From the NCBI GenBank assembly GCA_031549885.1, contig JAVBPD010000098.1:1-43999 (forward strand): a stretch of DNA of 43,999 nucleotides, given 5' to 3'. This DNA comes from WQUF01 sp031549885. Lineage in GTDB: Bacteria; Bacillota; Clostridia; Clostridiales; Clostridiaceae. Position numbers and translations under genes: made by a program. Below the pieces are notes generated by a model. The model was not told the DNA's origin, searched no databases, and worked only from the letters and a program-made list of their open reading frames with translations. Below, in pieces: positions 7,802 to 16,114 of the stretch (its first letter is position 1; each line of letters opens with the position of its first letter).

Positions 7802-10800
7802 ATGATTTTTTTAAGACAACGCATAAACAAGCTTATTTCAAACCTTGGCGATTTGCGTTATCATGATGAAAGGCCAATTAAAAACTATAAAATGATTAAA
7901 TCAAGAGAGAAATTTAATGATATAAAAAATTTAGATACAAAGGATTGGGAAACATTTAATTGTGAGGAACTATGGGGAGGCCATAGAGAATATTTTTGGT
8001 TTGAAAAAGTAGTAACAATTCCAAAAGAATTTCACGGCAAAACAGTTGAATTTAAGCTTACTACAGGGAGAGAAAAAGAATGGGATGCAGTTAACCCTCA
8101 GTTTTCTCTTTATGTAGATGGAAAATTGCGTCAAGGTATGGACGTTAATCATACTACTGCTATATTAGACGAAAATGCTGTAGGAGGACAAAATTATAGA
8201 ATAGTGCTTTCTGCATTTACAGGAGATAAAAATTTTAGCCTTTATCTAAGATCAGAGATACGTATAGTGGATAAAAAAACTGAAAAATACTATTATGATT
8301 TAAAGGTGCTTTATGATACAGCTATGCTTTTACCTGAAGATAGCGATGAGCATATTCTTATAATAAAAGCTTTAAATGAGTCTTTAAATCTTTTAGATTT
8401 AAGACAGGAGCACTCTCATTTATATTATGAATCATTAGATAAAGCACAGGAGAATATAACAAGGGAATTTTATGATAAATATCAAAATAAAGATAATCCT
8501 AAAATTTTCTGCATAGGTCATACTCATATTGATGTTGCATGGCAATGGACCTTAGCTGTTACAAGGGATAAAGCTGTAAGAAGCTTTGCAACAGTGCTTG
8601 AACTTATGAGGCGTTTTCCTGAATACAAATTTATGTCTAGCCAACCTCAGCTTTATAAGTATGTAAAAGAAGATTGCCCTGAAATTTATGAAGAAATAAA
8701 GGAAAGGGTAAAGGAAGGACGCTGGGAAACTGATGGTGGTATGTGGGTTGAGGCAGATTGTAACATTGCATCAGGTGAAGCTTTAGTACGTCAGTTTATT
8801 CATGGGAAAAAATTTTTTATGGATGAATTTGGAAAGGAAAACAATATCTTATGGCTTCCAGATGTTTTTGGATATTCTGCTGCACTTCCTCAAATTATGG
8901 ATAAATGCGGAATTGAGTATTTCATGACCACTAAAATAAGCTGGAATGAATTTAATAAACTTCCATATGATACATTTATGTGGCAAGGCATTGATGGAAC
9001 AAAAATTTTAACTCATTTCTCACCTTCTAGAGATTATAATGGTGGAATTGTTAACGGTGGAGTAAAACCAGACTATGAAAATGATTATTTTACAACGTAC
9101 AATGCATTTTTAAAGCCTCTACAAGTAAAGGGTGCATGGCAGCGCTATCAACAAAAACACATAAATAAAGAAGTTCTTATGAGCTTTGGATACGGCGATG
9201 GTGGTGGAGGTACAACTAAAGAAGAAATAGAAAATCAGCGCCGCACTGAAAGATCAATACCTGGGCTTCCTCAAACTGTTATGAGCACAGCAAATAATTT
9301 TTTTAACACACTTAAGAACAATGTAAAAGATAATAAATATTTGCCTACATGGGTTGGTGAGCTTTATTTAGAATATCATAGAGGTACTTATACCTCAATG
9401 GCAAGAAACAAAAAATATAACAGAAAAAGTGAATTTTATTATAAAAATGCTGAATTTTTATCACTTTTATCAAGTGAATTTGCGAAAGGAAATTATCCTT
9501 CTGATGCAATCTATGAGGCTTGGGAATGTATTTTATTAAATCAATTTCATGACATTTTGCCAGGTTCATCCATTAAAGAAGTTTATGATGAATCAAAGGA
9601 GCAATATGAGGAAATATTAGAAAAAGCTTCAGATATAATAAAAGATGCAACAGTAAATGTTGTGTCAAATATAGATAGTAAAAAAGGATCTATTGTAGTA
9701 TTTAACCCAAATAGCCATGTTGCGACAGACATAGTTGCAATAGATGGTAAAAAATTATTAGCATGTGATGTGCCTGCAAATGGCTACAAAGTATTTGATA
9801 TTAAAGATATGGAAGCAAAGAGCAATGCTCCTAAAGCTACAACAAAAGAAATGGAAAATCAATATTTTATCATTAAATTTAGTGATAATGGTCAATTCAC
9901 AAGCATTTATGATAAAAAAGCAAAGAGAGAGCTTTTAAAAGAAGGGCAATTAGGAAATGTTATAATGAGCTATGAGGATAGGCCTCATAACTATGATGCT
10001 TGGGATATCAATAACTACTATGTCGAAAAAAGCTGGGAAGTTTCTGAAGTTTCTGAGGTTGAAGCTGTTAATGAAGGCAATGTAAGTGCAAGTGTGAAGA
10101 TAACAAGGCCATATTTAAATTCAACTATAATTCAGACTATAACAATATATAGCGATATTCCAAGAATAGACATCGACAATTATATTGATTGGAAAGAAAA
10201 GCAAATTTTATTAAAGACATTATTTCCATTTGATATCCAAACCAGTGAAGCTACGTTTGATATTCAATATGGAAATGTAAAACGCCAGACACACCGCAAT
10301 ACCAGCTGGGATTATGCAAGGTTTGAAGTTGTAATGCATAAATGGCTTGATTTATCAGAGGATGGATATGGGGTAAGCATTCTTAATGATTGCAAATATG
10401 GTGTTTCAGTTTATGACAGTGTTGTAGGGCTTACAATGCTTAAATCAGGTATATTTCCAAATCCTGTGGCAGATCAAGAAGAGCATAACTTCACATATTC
10501 AATATTTCCACATGTTGGTGGATTTAAAGAAGCAGGAGCCATTGAGCAGGCTTATCAAATTAACAATAAGCTAATTCCTGTTGTAAAGGAAAACGATGGA
10601 GGTAATTTAAAAGAATCTTTGTCATTTGCTTCAACTGATAAGCCAAATGTTGTAATAGAAGTTATTAAAAAAGCTGAAGAAGATAATAGCACAGTGGTTC
10701 GCCTCTATGAATGCTGGGGAAGAAGGACTAAGTGCAGCCTTAAATTTCATAGTAAGATTAGAGATATTTATGAGTGCAACATGCTTGAAAAGAATGATGA

Positions 10801-10882
10801 ACCTGTAGAACATTTGGAAAGCTCCATTGAGTTTACTGTAAAACCTTACGAAATTAAAACATTTAAAGTTTATTTTTTATAA
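7802..10882 (+). CDS. Alpha-mannosidase, glycoside hydrolase family 38
   Basis: A 1026-residue GH38 enzyme, the usual length for bacterial class II alpha-mannosidases. After an N-terminal beta-rich region (about 1-225), the catalytic domain starts with the zinc-binding 'IGHTHIDVAWQW' (His240, His242, Asp244). The nucleophile is Asp354 in 'WLPDVFGYSAALPQI'. Further family blocks are 'GGMWVEADCNIASGE', 'FGYGDGGGGTT' and 'LNQFHDILPGSSI'. The C-terminal third is the beta-sandwich region. There is no signal peptide, so it acts in the cytoplasm on imported oligosaccharides. Its RBS GAAAGGGG lies in the short gap after the permease. A strong terminator follows, so it is the last gene of the sensing/import block. 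Confidence 0.96.
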   Translation: MIFLRQRINKLISNLGDLRYHDERPIKNYKMIKSREKFNDIKNLDTKDWETFNCEELWGGHREYFWFEKVVTIPKEFHGKTVEFKLTTGREKEWDAVNPQFSLYVDGKLRQGMDVNHTTAILDENAVGGQNYRIVLSAFTGDKNFSLYLRSEIRIVDKKTEKYYYDLKVLYDTAMLLPEDSDEHILIIKALNESLNLLDLRQEHSHLYYESLDKAQENITREFYDKYQNKDNPKIFCIGHTHIDVAWQWTLAVTRDKAVRSFATVLELMRRFPEYKFMSSQPQLYKYVKEDCPEIYEEIKERVKEGRWETDGGMWVEADCNIASGEALVRQFIHGKKFFMDEFGKENNILWLPDVFGYSAALPQIMDKCGIEYFMTTKISWNEFNKLPYDTFMWQGIDGTKILTHFSPSRDYNGGIVNGGVKPDYENDYFTTYNAFLKPLQVKGAWQRYQQKHINKEVLMSFGYGDGGGGTTKEEIENQRRTERSIPGLPQTVMSTANNFFNTLKNNVKDNKYLPTWVGELYLEYHRGTYTSMARNKKYNRKSEFYYKNAEFLSLLSSEFAKGNYPSDAIYEAWECILLNQFHDILPGSSIKEVYDESKEQYEEILEKASDIIKDATVNVVSNIDSKKGSIVVFNPNSHVATDIVAIDGKKLLACDVPANGYKVFDIKDMEAKSNAPKATTKEMENQYFIIKFSDNGQFTSIYDKKAKRELLKEGQLGNVIMSYEDRPHNYDAWDINNYYVEKSWEVSEVSEVEAVNEGNVSASVKITRPYLNSTIIQTITIYSDIPRIDIDNYIDWKEKQILLKTLFPFDIQTSEATFDIQYGNVKRQTHRNTSWDYARFEVVMHKWLDLSEDGYGVSILNDCKYGVSVYDSVVGLTMLKSGIFPNPVADQEEHNFTYSIFPHVGGFKEAGAIEQAYQINNKLIPVVKENDGGNLKESLSFASTDKPNVVIEVIKKAEEDNSTVVRLYECWGRRTKCSLKFHSKIRDIYECNMLEKNDEPVEHLESSIEFTVKPYEIKTFKVYFL

Positions 10883-10888
10883 AATAAA

Positions 10889-10931
10889 GGGTAGCTTTAG
10901 AACCAATTTTTACTTAGTTCTAAAGTTACCC
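10889..10931. terminator. Terminator between the mannosidase and rhodanese genes (convergent)
   Basis: Stem GGGTAGCTTTAGAAC / GTTCTAAAGTTACCC with one mismatch and a 13-nt loop, seven bases after the mannosidase stop. A T-rich tract follows at 10932-10953. It serves the rightward operon and may also serve the convergent gene. Confidence 0.8.
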
Positions 10932-10987
10932 ATTTATTTATCCTTATTTTTTTAACCACGTATAGTACCATATGGCCAAGTATTAAT

Positions 10988-12022
10988 TCAGCCAAAGGTA
11001 TTCACATTAGCATATCCCATTTGAGAAAGCATTTTAGCAGCATCTTCACTTTTGCTATCGCCGCCACAATATATGATGATTAAAGCATTTTTATCCCTTA
11101 ATTCGCTTTCTGCTCTATCTTTAATTTCACCAATAGGCATTGAAATAGCGCCGCTAATCCTTCTTTCATCATATTCTTTTTTTGATCTTACATCTATCAA
11201 TATGTAATTATTATTTTCTTGCATCATAGCATGAGCTTCTACTGCAGTTATTTTCCTATATCCGGTATTTATTATATTTGTAGGAGCTATGTTATTTGTT
11301 GATGGCTTATTTACTGTACCATATGGCCAATTATCCAATCCGCCAAAATTACTTACATTAGTATAGCCCATTTGAGAAAGCTCTTTTGCAGCAGCTTCAG
11401 ATCTTCCGCCCATAGAACAGTATACGAGGATTAAAGCGTTTTTGTCATTTAATTCGCTTTCTGCTCTTTTATTTATTTCATCAGCAGGAATTGAAATGGC
11501 GCCACTTAGTCTATCGGTATTATATTCTTCCTTTGATCTAACATCAAGTAAAATATAATTGCTGTTTTTTTGCATAATATCAAAGGCTTCTTTTGCAGTT
11601 ATCTTCTTATATGTAGGCTCAGTTTCTTTTGCATTTATCTTCTTATATACAAGATCGGATTCTTTTGTAGTTTTAACTTTTAATTCTTTTGTTTGTTCTT
11701 CATTGTTTAATAAGTATGTAGTTTTTATGGTATAATTTGTGTCTTGATCTAAGCTTCTAAAAGTATACTTTCCATTAGTTGAATAATCAAAATCATACCA
11801 TTTTTCTGTGGAATCTTTTTTAATGCTGCATTTATTTCCTTTTTCACCTGACTTTGGAAAGGCGAGGCTAACTGTAATAGCATTTGGTGTAACGCTAACG
11901 AGGCTTGGACCTATTATTTCATTAGCGGCAAATACGTTAGGTATCATTAACAAGGAAAAAGAAACTAATGCAATTAAAAAAGAAATAGTTTTTTTAGAAA
12001 ACTTGCTACAGCGTTTCAACAT
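10988..12022 (-). CDS. Secreted FnIII-like plus tandem rhodanese protein, C-terminus cut by in-frame TGA
   Basis: A 344-residue exported protein. A signal peptide (residues 1-32, ending 'NVFAAN') precedes a fibronectin type III-like domain (about 35-115) and two rhodanese domains. The first has 'YILLDVRSKEEY' and active-site loop 'YCSMGGRSEAAAKEL'; the second 'YILIDVRSKKEY' and 'YCGGDSKSEDAAKML', both with the catalytic Cys. The first domain ends 'NFGGLDNWPYGTV'. The second reaches 'NTFG' and then TGA (10988-10990), but the frame continues INTWPYGTIRG to a TAA at 10952-10954. The TGA replaces the GGA (Gly) codon of the first copy. The last strand of domain two is therefore probably lost by a nonsense mutation, a sequencing error, or read through. 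AAGGAG precedes the ATG. Possible role: extracytoplasmic sulfur or sulfane handling (inference). Confidence 0.85.
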   Translation of the reverse strand: MLKRCSKFSKKTISFLIALVSFSLLMIPNVFAANEIIGPSLVSVTPNAITVSLAFPKSGEKGNKCSIKKDSTEKWYDFDYSTNGKYTFRSLDQDTNYTIKTTYLLNNEEQTKELKVKTTKESDLVYKKINAKETEPTYKKITAKEAFDIMQKNSNYILLDVRSKEEYNTDRLSGAISIPADEINKRAESELNDKNALILVYCSMGGRSEAAAKELSQMGYTNVSNFGGLDNWPYGTVNKPSTNNIAPTNIINTGYRKITAVEAHAMMQENNNYILIDVRSKKEYDERRISGAISMPIGEIKDRAESELRDKNALIIIYCGGDSKSEDAAKMLSQMGYANVNTFG

Positions 12023-12165
12023 ATTTTATGACTCCTTAAGCAGATTTAATAAATTAAAATTTAAATGTCTCTTAGAACATTCATAGATAAAATTATAGCA
12101 GATAAATACGCTATTTTAAACCATAATAAGCATTAATTTAATATATGAATTTTTTGTGCACACTA

Positions 12166-12194
12166 TTGACATAATATATTATTTGAGATATAAT
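12166..12194 (+). promoter_or_regulatory. Consensus sigma-A promoter of the perR-like gene, with possible Per box
   Basis: TTGACA (12166-12171) and TATAAT (12189-12194) are both perfect consensus with a 17-bp spacer. A 12-bp palindrome ATAATATATTAT lies at 12171-12182. ATATAATCTTATTAA around 12188-12202 resembles a Per box (TTATAATnATTATAA) with several mismatches. Autoregulation by the PerR-like protein is plausible. Confidence 0.7.
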
Positions 12195-12233
12195 CTTATT
12201 AAAGAAATAGTACTAATAGGGATAGATTATATT

Positions 12234-12614
12234 ATGAATAAACGAAGCACCATTCAGCGAACTTTAGTTCTAAAAACAGTAAAAGAATTGCAATGTCATG
12301 TCACTGCTGACGAGGTTTACGATACGATCGTGAAAAAACACTCTGATATAAGCAGAGGGACGGTATACAGGAATCTGAACCTGCTATCCAATATTGGCGA
12401 AATACGTAAAGTGGAAATGCCAAATGGGCCTGACTGCTATGACCGTATATGCCATGAGCATTATCACGCAAGATGCATAAAGTGCGGTCGAATTTTTGAT
12501 GTGGAAATGGACATTATCGCAGATTTAGAAAAAAATATTAAGCATACCGGTGGTTTTTTGTTTACAGGTCATGATATTTTTTTCAAGGGTATCTGCCTTG
12601 AGTGCAATAAATAA
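12234..12614 (+). CDS. Fur-family repressor, PerR-like
   Basis: A 126-residue metalloregulator starting MNKRSTIQRTLVLK. The ATG at 12234 follows AATAGGGA; an in-frame ATG at 12156 lies upstream of the promoter and cannot be the start. The winged-helix domain has 'ISRGTVYRNLNLL'. Structural zinc is held by 'CIKC' and 'CLEC'. The regulatory metal site shows the PerR pattern: a His in 'KKHSDIS', Asp-x5-His-x-His in 'DRICHEHYH', and Asp rather than Glu in 'GRIFDVEM', the feature that favours PerR over Fur/Zur. It probably senses peroxide through Fe-dependent His oxidation. Base composition here is more balanced than in neighbouring genes. The next gene may be in the same transcript or separate. 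Confidence 0.85.
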   Translation: MNKRSTIQRTLVLKTVKELQCHVTADEVYDTIVKKHSDISRGTVYRNLNLLSNIGEIRKVEMPNGPDCYDRICHEHYHARCIKCGRIFDVEMDIIADLEKNIKHTGGFLFTGHDIFFKGICLECNK

Positions 12615-12739
12615 TTTTTGAATGAGATCGTAATTACAAACCTGATGGGTAAAACCACCCGCTCAACTCGAAACTCGAATGTATGCGCATACGGGAGCAT
12701 TAAAACACCCCGTAAATATATTAAATGAGGAGAATAGTC
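12615..12739 (+). promoter_or_regulatory. Structured leader before the PTPS-like gene
   Basis: This 125-bp gap is less A+T-rich than other gaps here. It holds a perfect 12-bp palindrome GTATGCGCATAC (12681-12692) and a possible stem ACGGG / CCCGT (12691-12695 with 12709-12713). GGGT / ACCC also pair at 12648-12661. I could not fit it to a preQ1, THF or other known riboswitch pattern. Confidence 0.3.
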
Positions 12740-13309
12740 ATGAAAAGTTTCACCACATTAGATCTACAATATGCCCATAGGTTTTATGGGTTCAAAGGCG
12801 AAGCCCAGTATTTACATGGGCATACAGGAATACTAACTCTTGAAGTTGAAGATACCATCAACATGGGCGTAAATATGGTATTCCCATGCAATGAGATTAA
12901 GAAAACCGCTTGGGAAGTTTTACAAAACTTTGACCATGCTCTGGTTTTAAGAGAAGACGACCCATTGCTTCCTGCAATTCTTGGAGTTTATGAAGCTCAA
13001 GGGATTAAAGACGGTGCACCAACCAATAAACAAAAAGGCCCAGCTTTTAAAACGGAACTTGCGACAGCATATCCTGAATGTCGTTTAGTTGTTACAAAAG
13101 AAACAATGACCGTCGAAGGTATGATTAAAATAGTTTACGATCTCTTAAAAGATAAACTGAATATTGTTAAAATCACTTTTACAAGTGGAGTAAATGGCGC
13201 TACACAAGAATACAGCACAGAGCATCTAAAAGAAAAAGACCGTTGTCCATTATGCGGTATTGAGTTAAACGAAAATGACGTGTGTCCAAAATGTGGATAC
13301 AAGAAATAG
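12740..13309 (+). CDS. 6-pyruvoyl-tetrahydropterin synthase/QueD-like protein with C-terminal zinc ribbon
   Basis: A 189-residue protein beginning MKSFTTLDLQYAHRF; the ATG at 12740 follows GAGGAG. The T-fold hallmarks are present: zinc ligands His in 'YAHRF' and 'LHGHTG', the Asp-His pair in 'NFDHALVL', and the pterin-binding Glu in 'MTVEGMI'. The Cys nucleophile usually found four residues before HGH is missing: the segment reads 'GEAQYLHGH'. An insertion of about 45 residues follows the DH motif. A zinc ribbon 'CPLCGIELNENDVCPKCGY' closes the protein. These differences make a simple QueD or PTPS call unsafe; it may use another pterin substrate or reaction. It lies between a structured leader and a strong terminator. 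Confidence 0.75.
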   Translation: MKSFTTLDLQYAHRFYGFKGEAQYLHGHTGILTLEVEDTINMGVNMVFPCNEIKKTAWEVLQNFDHALVLREDDPLLPAILGVYEAQGIKDGAPTNKQKGPAFKTELATAYPECRLVVTKETMTVEGMIKIVYDLLKDKLNIVKITFTSGVNGATQEYSTEHLKEKDRCPLCGIELNENDVCPKCGYKK

Positions 13310-13320
13310 TTCAATATGAA

Positions 13321-13363
13321 TTTCAAATACCCCTGCTTCTATCGTAAGCGGGGGTATTTGAAA
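13321..13363. terminator. Strong convergent terminator hairpin
   Basis: An 18-bp stem, TTTCAAATACCCCTGCTT / AAGCGGGGGTATTTGAAA, with one mismatch and a 7-nt loop. It lies between the rightward PTPS-like gene and the leftward gene ending at 13396, and A/T tracts on each side suit both directions. Confidence 0.85.
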
Positions 13364-13395
13364 TATTTGGTCATATTAATTTGGGTCTTACATTT

Positions 13396-14874
13396 TTAAT
13401 GTAAATGTTCTAATAAGCCATCAATAAATCCATTTATAACAGGCATACCTTCGCCCTCTATTAGTTTAATATCAAGCTTATTGCACAAATCCTGAAGATA
13501 AGAGCCAGTTCTTTCATCTCGAACATTAATAGTAGATGGTCTTCCATGCATTGTAATAAATCTTGCTATCATTCCAATAACAATATCTTCTATTTTTTCA
13601 TTTTTATCTGCAATATGTTGATCTATAAGTAGAGCGCTATTTTTATCTGCAAGAAGTATCATTTTTATAAGATAGGGAATAGAATCCTTCTCTTCTTGTA
13701 TAGGTGTAGGGAGGAATAATTGATCAAATTCGATATTAAGTGCTTTAACTTTTTTACATTTTTTTAATCTGACAATCATTAAATCGTCTGTAACAATTAA
13801 TATGGGTTTTTTAACAACAATTGGAGGCATTTTTGTGGCAATATTTAACCAAGATTTTTTTTCATCTGAGTAAAATCTTACAAGGCTCTCTCCGCCTTCA
13901 AAATCTACCTTTATCTTATTTTCTTTAATATGTCTAAGGGCCATAACAAGATTTTGAAGAGTATGTATCATAATATCTGCTTGCTCAGAATTTATATACC
14001 ATGGATAGTATCCTGGTTTCATAGATCTAAAATAAATCCATTGATTATGACCTCTAAAGCGTAACCCAAGTTTATCAATGGGGATGCGATCTTTAGGGGT
14101 AATTTCTTTTCGATCTCCATAATAGCAATTTAAGCAATTTTGATCAAATGCTTCAAAATATGTGGGTTCATCTTCTTTAGAATTAGCAATGCGGTAATAT
14201 CCCATAAGTGACTCATAACCTGGGTATATTCCAATTGCATAGCATTCTCCATTTCGGCCCATGATTGAGCAGTATATTGGCTCTTCATGCCCTGGCAATA
14301 CAATTGTAACAAGATCTGCATCCCATAGAAAATTCCATGGTTCTATCCTTTTAATAACTTCTGCAACCTCGTATAATTGTTTCCATTGTTCTAAGCTAGG
14401 TTCACGTGATTTTTTATCATTATCATCATTTGCTTTCCGAGATTCTTTTGCAAGTGTTTGCTTTACTGAAGAAAAATATGCTGGATCCTTCATGCGTTTA
14501 CACATTTCTGGTACAGCTGTTTTAAGCTTTAAATTTAATTCTTCGTAATTTTTTAGCACTTTGTTTTCTTGTAAATATTTAAAAAATTCACTAAGAACTG
14601 GTTCGATTGAATCAAAAAAAGATGATGGCATTACAACTTCATGTGGAAAAATATTAATAAGTAAATCTTCAAGTGCTTCCTGAGTCCAGTTCTCTGGTGA
14701 TTGCAAAAAATAGTAATGCATAAATTGCGCAAAAATACTTATTATAGAATCAAAATTTTCCTTTGAATCCTTTGAAAGACCTTCAAAGGATGGAGATTTT
14801 TTGTACTTAGCTCCATATTCTTCAATTAAAGCTAATATTTCAGATCGTTCTTTATCTATATCTTGTGATTTCAT
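13396..14874 (-). CDS. Uncharacterised 492-residue protein (DUF7309/DUF6930-like)
   Basis: Start chosen at ATG 14874, nine bases after AGGAGG; an in-frame GTG at 14883 overlaps that site. There is no signal peptide or membrane segment. The N-terminal 150 residues are charged and helical. The middle (about 160-345) contains 'EPWNFLWDADLVTIVLPGHEEPIYCSIMG', here given in part, plus 'IGIYPGYESLMGYYRI', a 'CLNCYYG' pair and 'WIYFRSMKPGYYPWYI'. The C-terminal part (about 360-492) has 'ILIVTDDLMIVRLKK' and 'MHGRPSTINVRDERTGSYL'. I recall a similar architecture in proteins labelled DUF7309 and DUF6930, but this is from memory and not checked. Function unknown. It is transcribed divergently from the Rsm22-like gene. 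Confidence 0.75.
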   Translation of the reverse strand: MKSQDIDKERSEILALIEEYGAKYKKSPSFEGLSKDSKENFDSIISIFAQFMHYYFLQSPENWTQEALEDLLINIFPHEVVMPSSFFDSIEPVLSEFFKYLQENKVLKNYEELNLKLKTAVPEMCKRMKDPAYFSSVKQTLAKESRKANDDNDKKSREPSLEQWKQLYEVAEVIKRIEPWNFLWDADLVTIVLPGHEEPIYCSIMGRNGECYAIGIYPGYESLMGYYRIANSKEDEPTYFEAFDQNCLNCYYGDRKEITPKDRIPIDKLGLRFRGHNQWIYFRSMKPGYYPWYINSEQADIMIHTLQNLVMALRHIKENKIKVDFEGGESLVRFYSDEKKSWLNIATKMPPIVVKKPILIVTDDLMIVRLKKCKKVKALNIEFDQLFLPTPIQEEKDSIPYLIKMILLADKNSALLIDQHIADKNEKIEDIVIGMIARFITMHGRPSTINVRDERTGSYLQDLCNKLDIKLIEGEGMPVINGFIDGLLEHLH

Positions 14875-15046
14875 AATTTTCACCCTCCTAATGTATATAA
14901 AAATTTTAGAAACTTCTTCAAAAGAGCATATATTTTGTATTTATTATATCATTTAAGTAATAAAAATGTACTCAAATGTTTTCTTTTCGGTGTATTTTTG
15001 CTTATAATATATTCATTATTTTAATTTAATTTAGGAGTTGAAACAT

Positions 15047-15997
15047 TTGGAAATGCCGGAAGTTCTTAAACGAGCAATGGAAAAACAATTAGCAGGCATA
15101 AGTCAAAAGGAATTATTTAAAAATTCTAAAGATTTAAGCATTAAATATAGGGAAAATAAAGTAGGAGGAAAACATCTTTTAAATGGATATAATGAAGCTT
15201 TAGCTTATTCAATAGTAAGAATGCCTGCCACATATGGAGCAGTTTATCAGGCTTTAAAATACTCTTTAGATCATATAAAATGTAGCCCATTGTCGCTATT
15301 AGATGTAGGAGCAGGAACTGGAGCAGCTTCATGGGCAGCTAGCTCGTTGATTGATTTAAATGAGATTACTTGTTTAGAGAGAGAAGAAGCAATGATTAAC
15401 ATAGGTAAAAACCTTATGAAGGAGGCTTCTTTATCTAATGCTAAATGGATAAAACATGATTTAGTATCTGAAAATATTGATCAAAAAGCAGATATAGTAA
15501 TTGCTTCTTATGTTTTAAATGAAATATATGAAAAAGAAAGGTTAAACTTATTAGAAAAATTATGGAATGCGGCAAATATGATGCTATTAATAGTTGAACC
15601 AGGAACTTCAATTGCATTTTCTCAAATGAAGAAAACTCGTGATTTTTTTATTAAAAAAAGTGCTTATATTTTAGCACCATGCACACATGAATTAGAATGT
15701 AAAATGGAAAAAGAACAGTGGTGTCATTTTTCTTGTCGCATACCAAGAAGTCGCATACATAAAAAGTTAAAAGATGGAGATGCTCCTTATGAAGATGAAA
15801 AATTTACATACTTAGCTTTATCTCATGATAAATATGAAAGAGCAAAGGAACGTATATTAAGGCACCCGTTTGTGGAAAAAGGAAAAATTACTTTAGACAC
15901 TTGCAGTGAAGAGGGAATTAAAAAAAATGTAATTTCAAAAAAAGATGGGGACTTTTATAGGTATGCTAAAAAATCAAAATGGGGCGATGAAATATAA
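15047..15997 (+). CDS. Rsm22-like small ribosomal subunit methyltransferase family protein
   Basis: A 316-residue class I SAM-dependent methyltransferase of the Rsm22 family. TTG at 15047 is preferred because AGGAG lies nine bases upstream; the TTG at 15038 touches that site. The SAM-binding motif is 'LSLLDVGAGTGAASWAA' (around residues 83-99) followed by acidic 'CLERE'. The family signature is the C-terminal block 'APCTHELEC', 'WCHFSCRIPRSRIHKKLK' and 'YEDEKFTYLAL', whose Cys and His residues suggest a metal or Fe-S site. In eukaryotes the family acts with the mitochondrial ribosome; the bacterial role is poorly defined. It is a single gene with a TATAAT-like -10 at 15004-15009. Confidence 0.85.
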   Translation: MEMPEVLKRAMEKQLAGISQKELFKNSKDLSIKYRENKVGGKHLLNGYNEALAYSIVRMPATYGAVYQALKYSLDHIKCSPLSLLDVGAGTGAASWAASSLIDLNEITCLEREEAMINIGKNLMKEASLSNAKWIKHDLVSENIDQKADIVIASYVLNEIYEKERLNLLEKLWNAANMMLLIVEPGTSIAFSQMKKTRDFFIKKSAYILAPCTHELECKMEKEQWCHFSCRIPRSRIHKKLKDGDAPYEDEKFTYLALSHDKYERAKERILRHPFVEKGKITLDTCSEEGIKKNVISKKDGDFYRYAKKSKWGDEI

Positions 15998-16044
15998 AGG
16001 ATTTAGCAAGTTTATAAGTTTTAAATAAAGAATAAAATTAATCA

Positions 16045-16075
16045 TTGACTTTAGCATTGTGTCAAGGTTTAAACT
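16045..16075 (+). promoter_or_regulatory. MerR-type promoter with 19-bp spacer and operator dyad
   Basis: TTGACT (16045-16050) and TAAACT (16070-16075) are 19 bp apart, the over-long spacing typical of promoters activated by MerR-family proteins. The spacer carries a dyad of the CTTTA...CAAGG type. It lies 40 bp upstream of the MerR-family gene at 16115, so it is probably an autoregulated promoter. Confidence 0.65.
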
Positions 16076-16114
16076 ATATTCATAAACCGGTTTATAAATA
16101 GGGGATTGATTTTT

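Noticed and set aside
7802..10882. Missing ATPase gene within the mannoside operon as a sign of deletion
   Set aside because: Firmicute carbohydrate importers of this class commonly share a distant MsmK-type ATPase, so absence is normal.
10952..10990. Selenocysteine at the TGA in the rhodanese gene
   Set aside because: The equivalent codon in the first domain encodes Gly away from the active-site Cys, and I see no clear selenocysteine insertion hairpin just downstream. A nonsense change is simpler; kept only as a check.
12156..12233. N-terminal extension of the PerR-like protein from an upstream ATG
   Set aside because: The ATG lies upstream of a consensus promoter, has no ribosome site, and Fur-family proteins begin near the chosen start.
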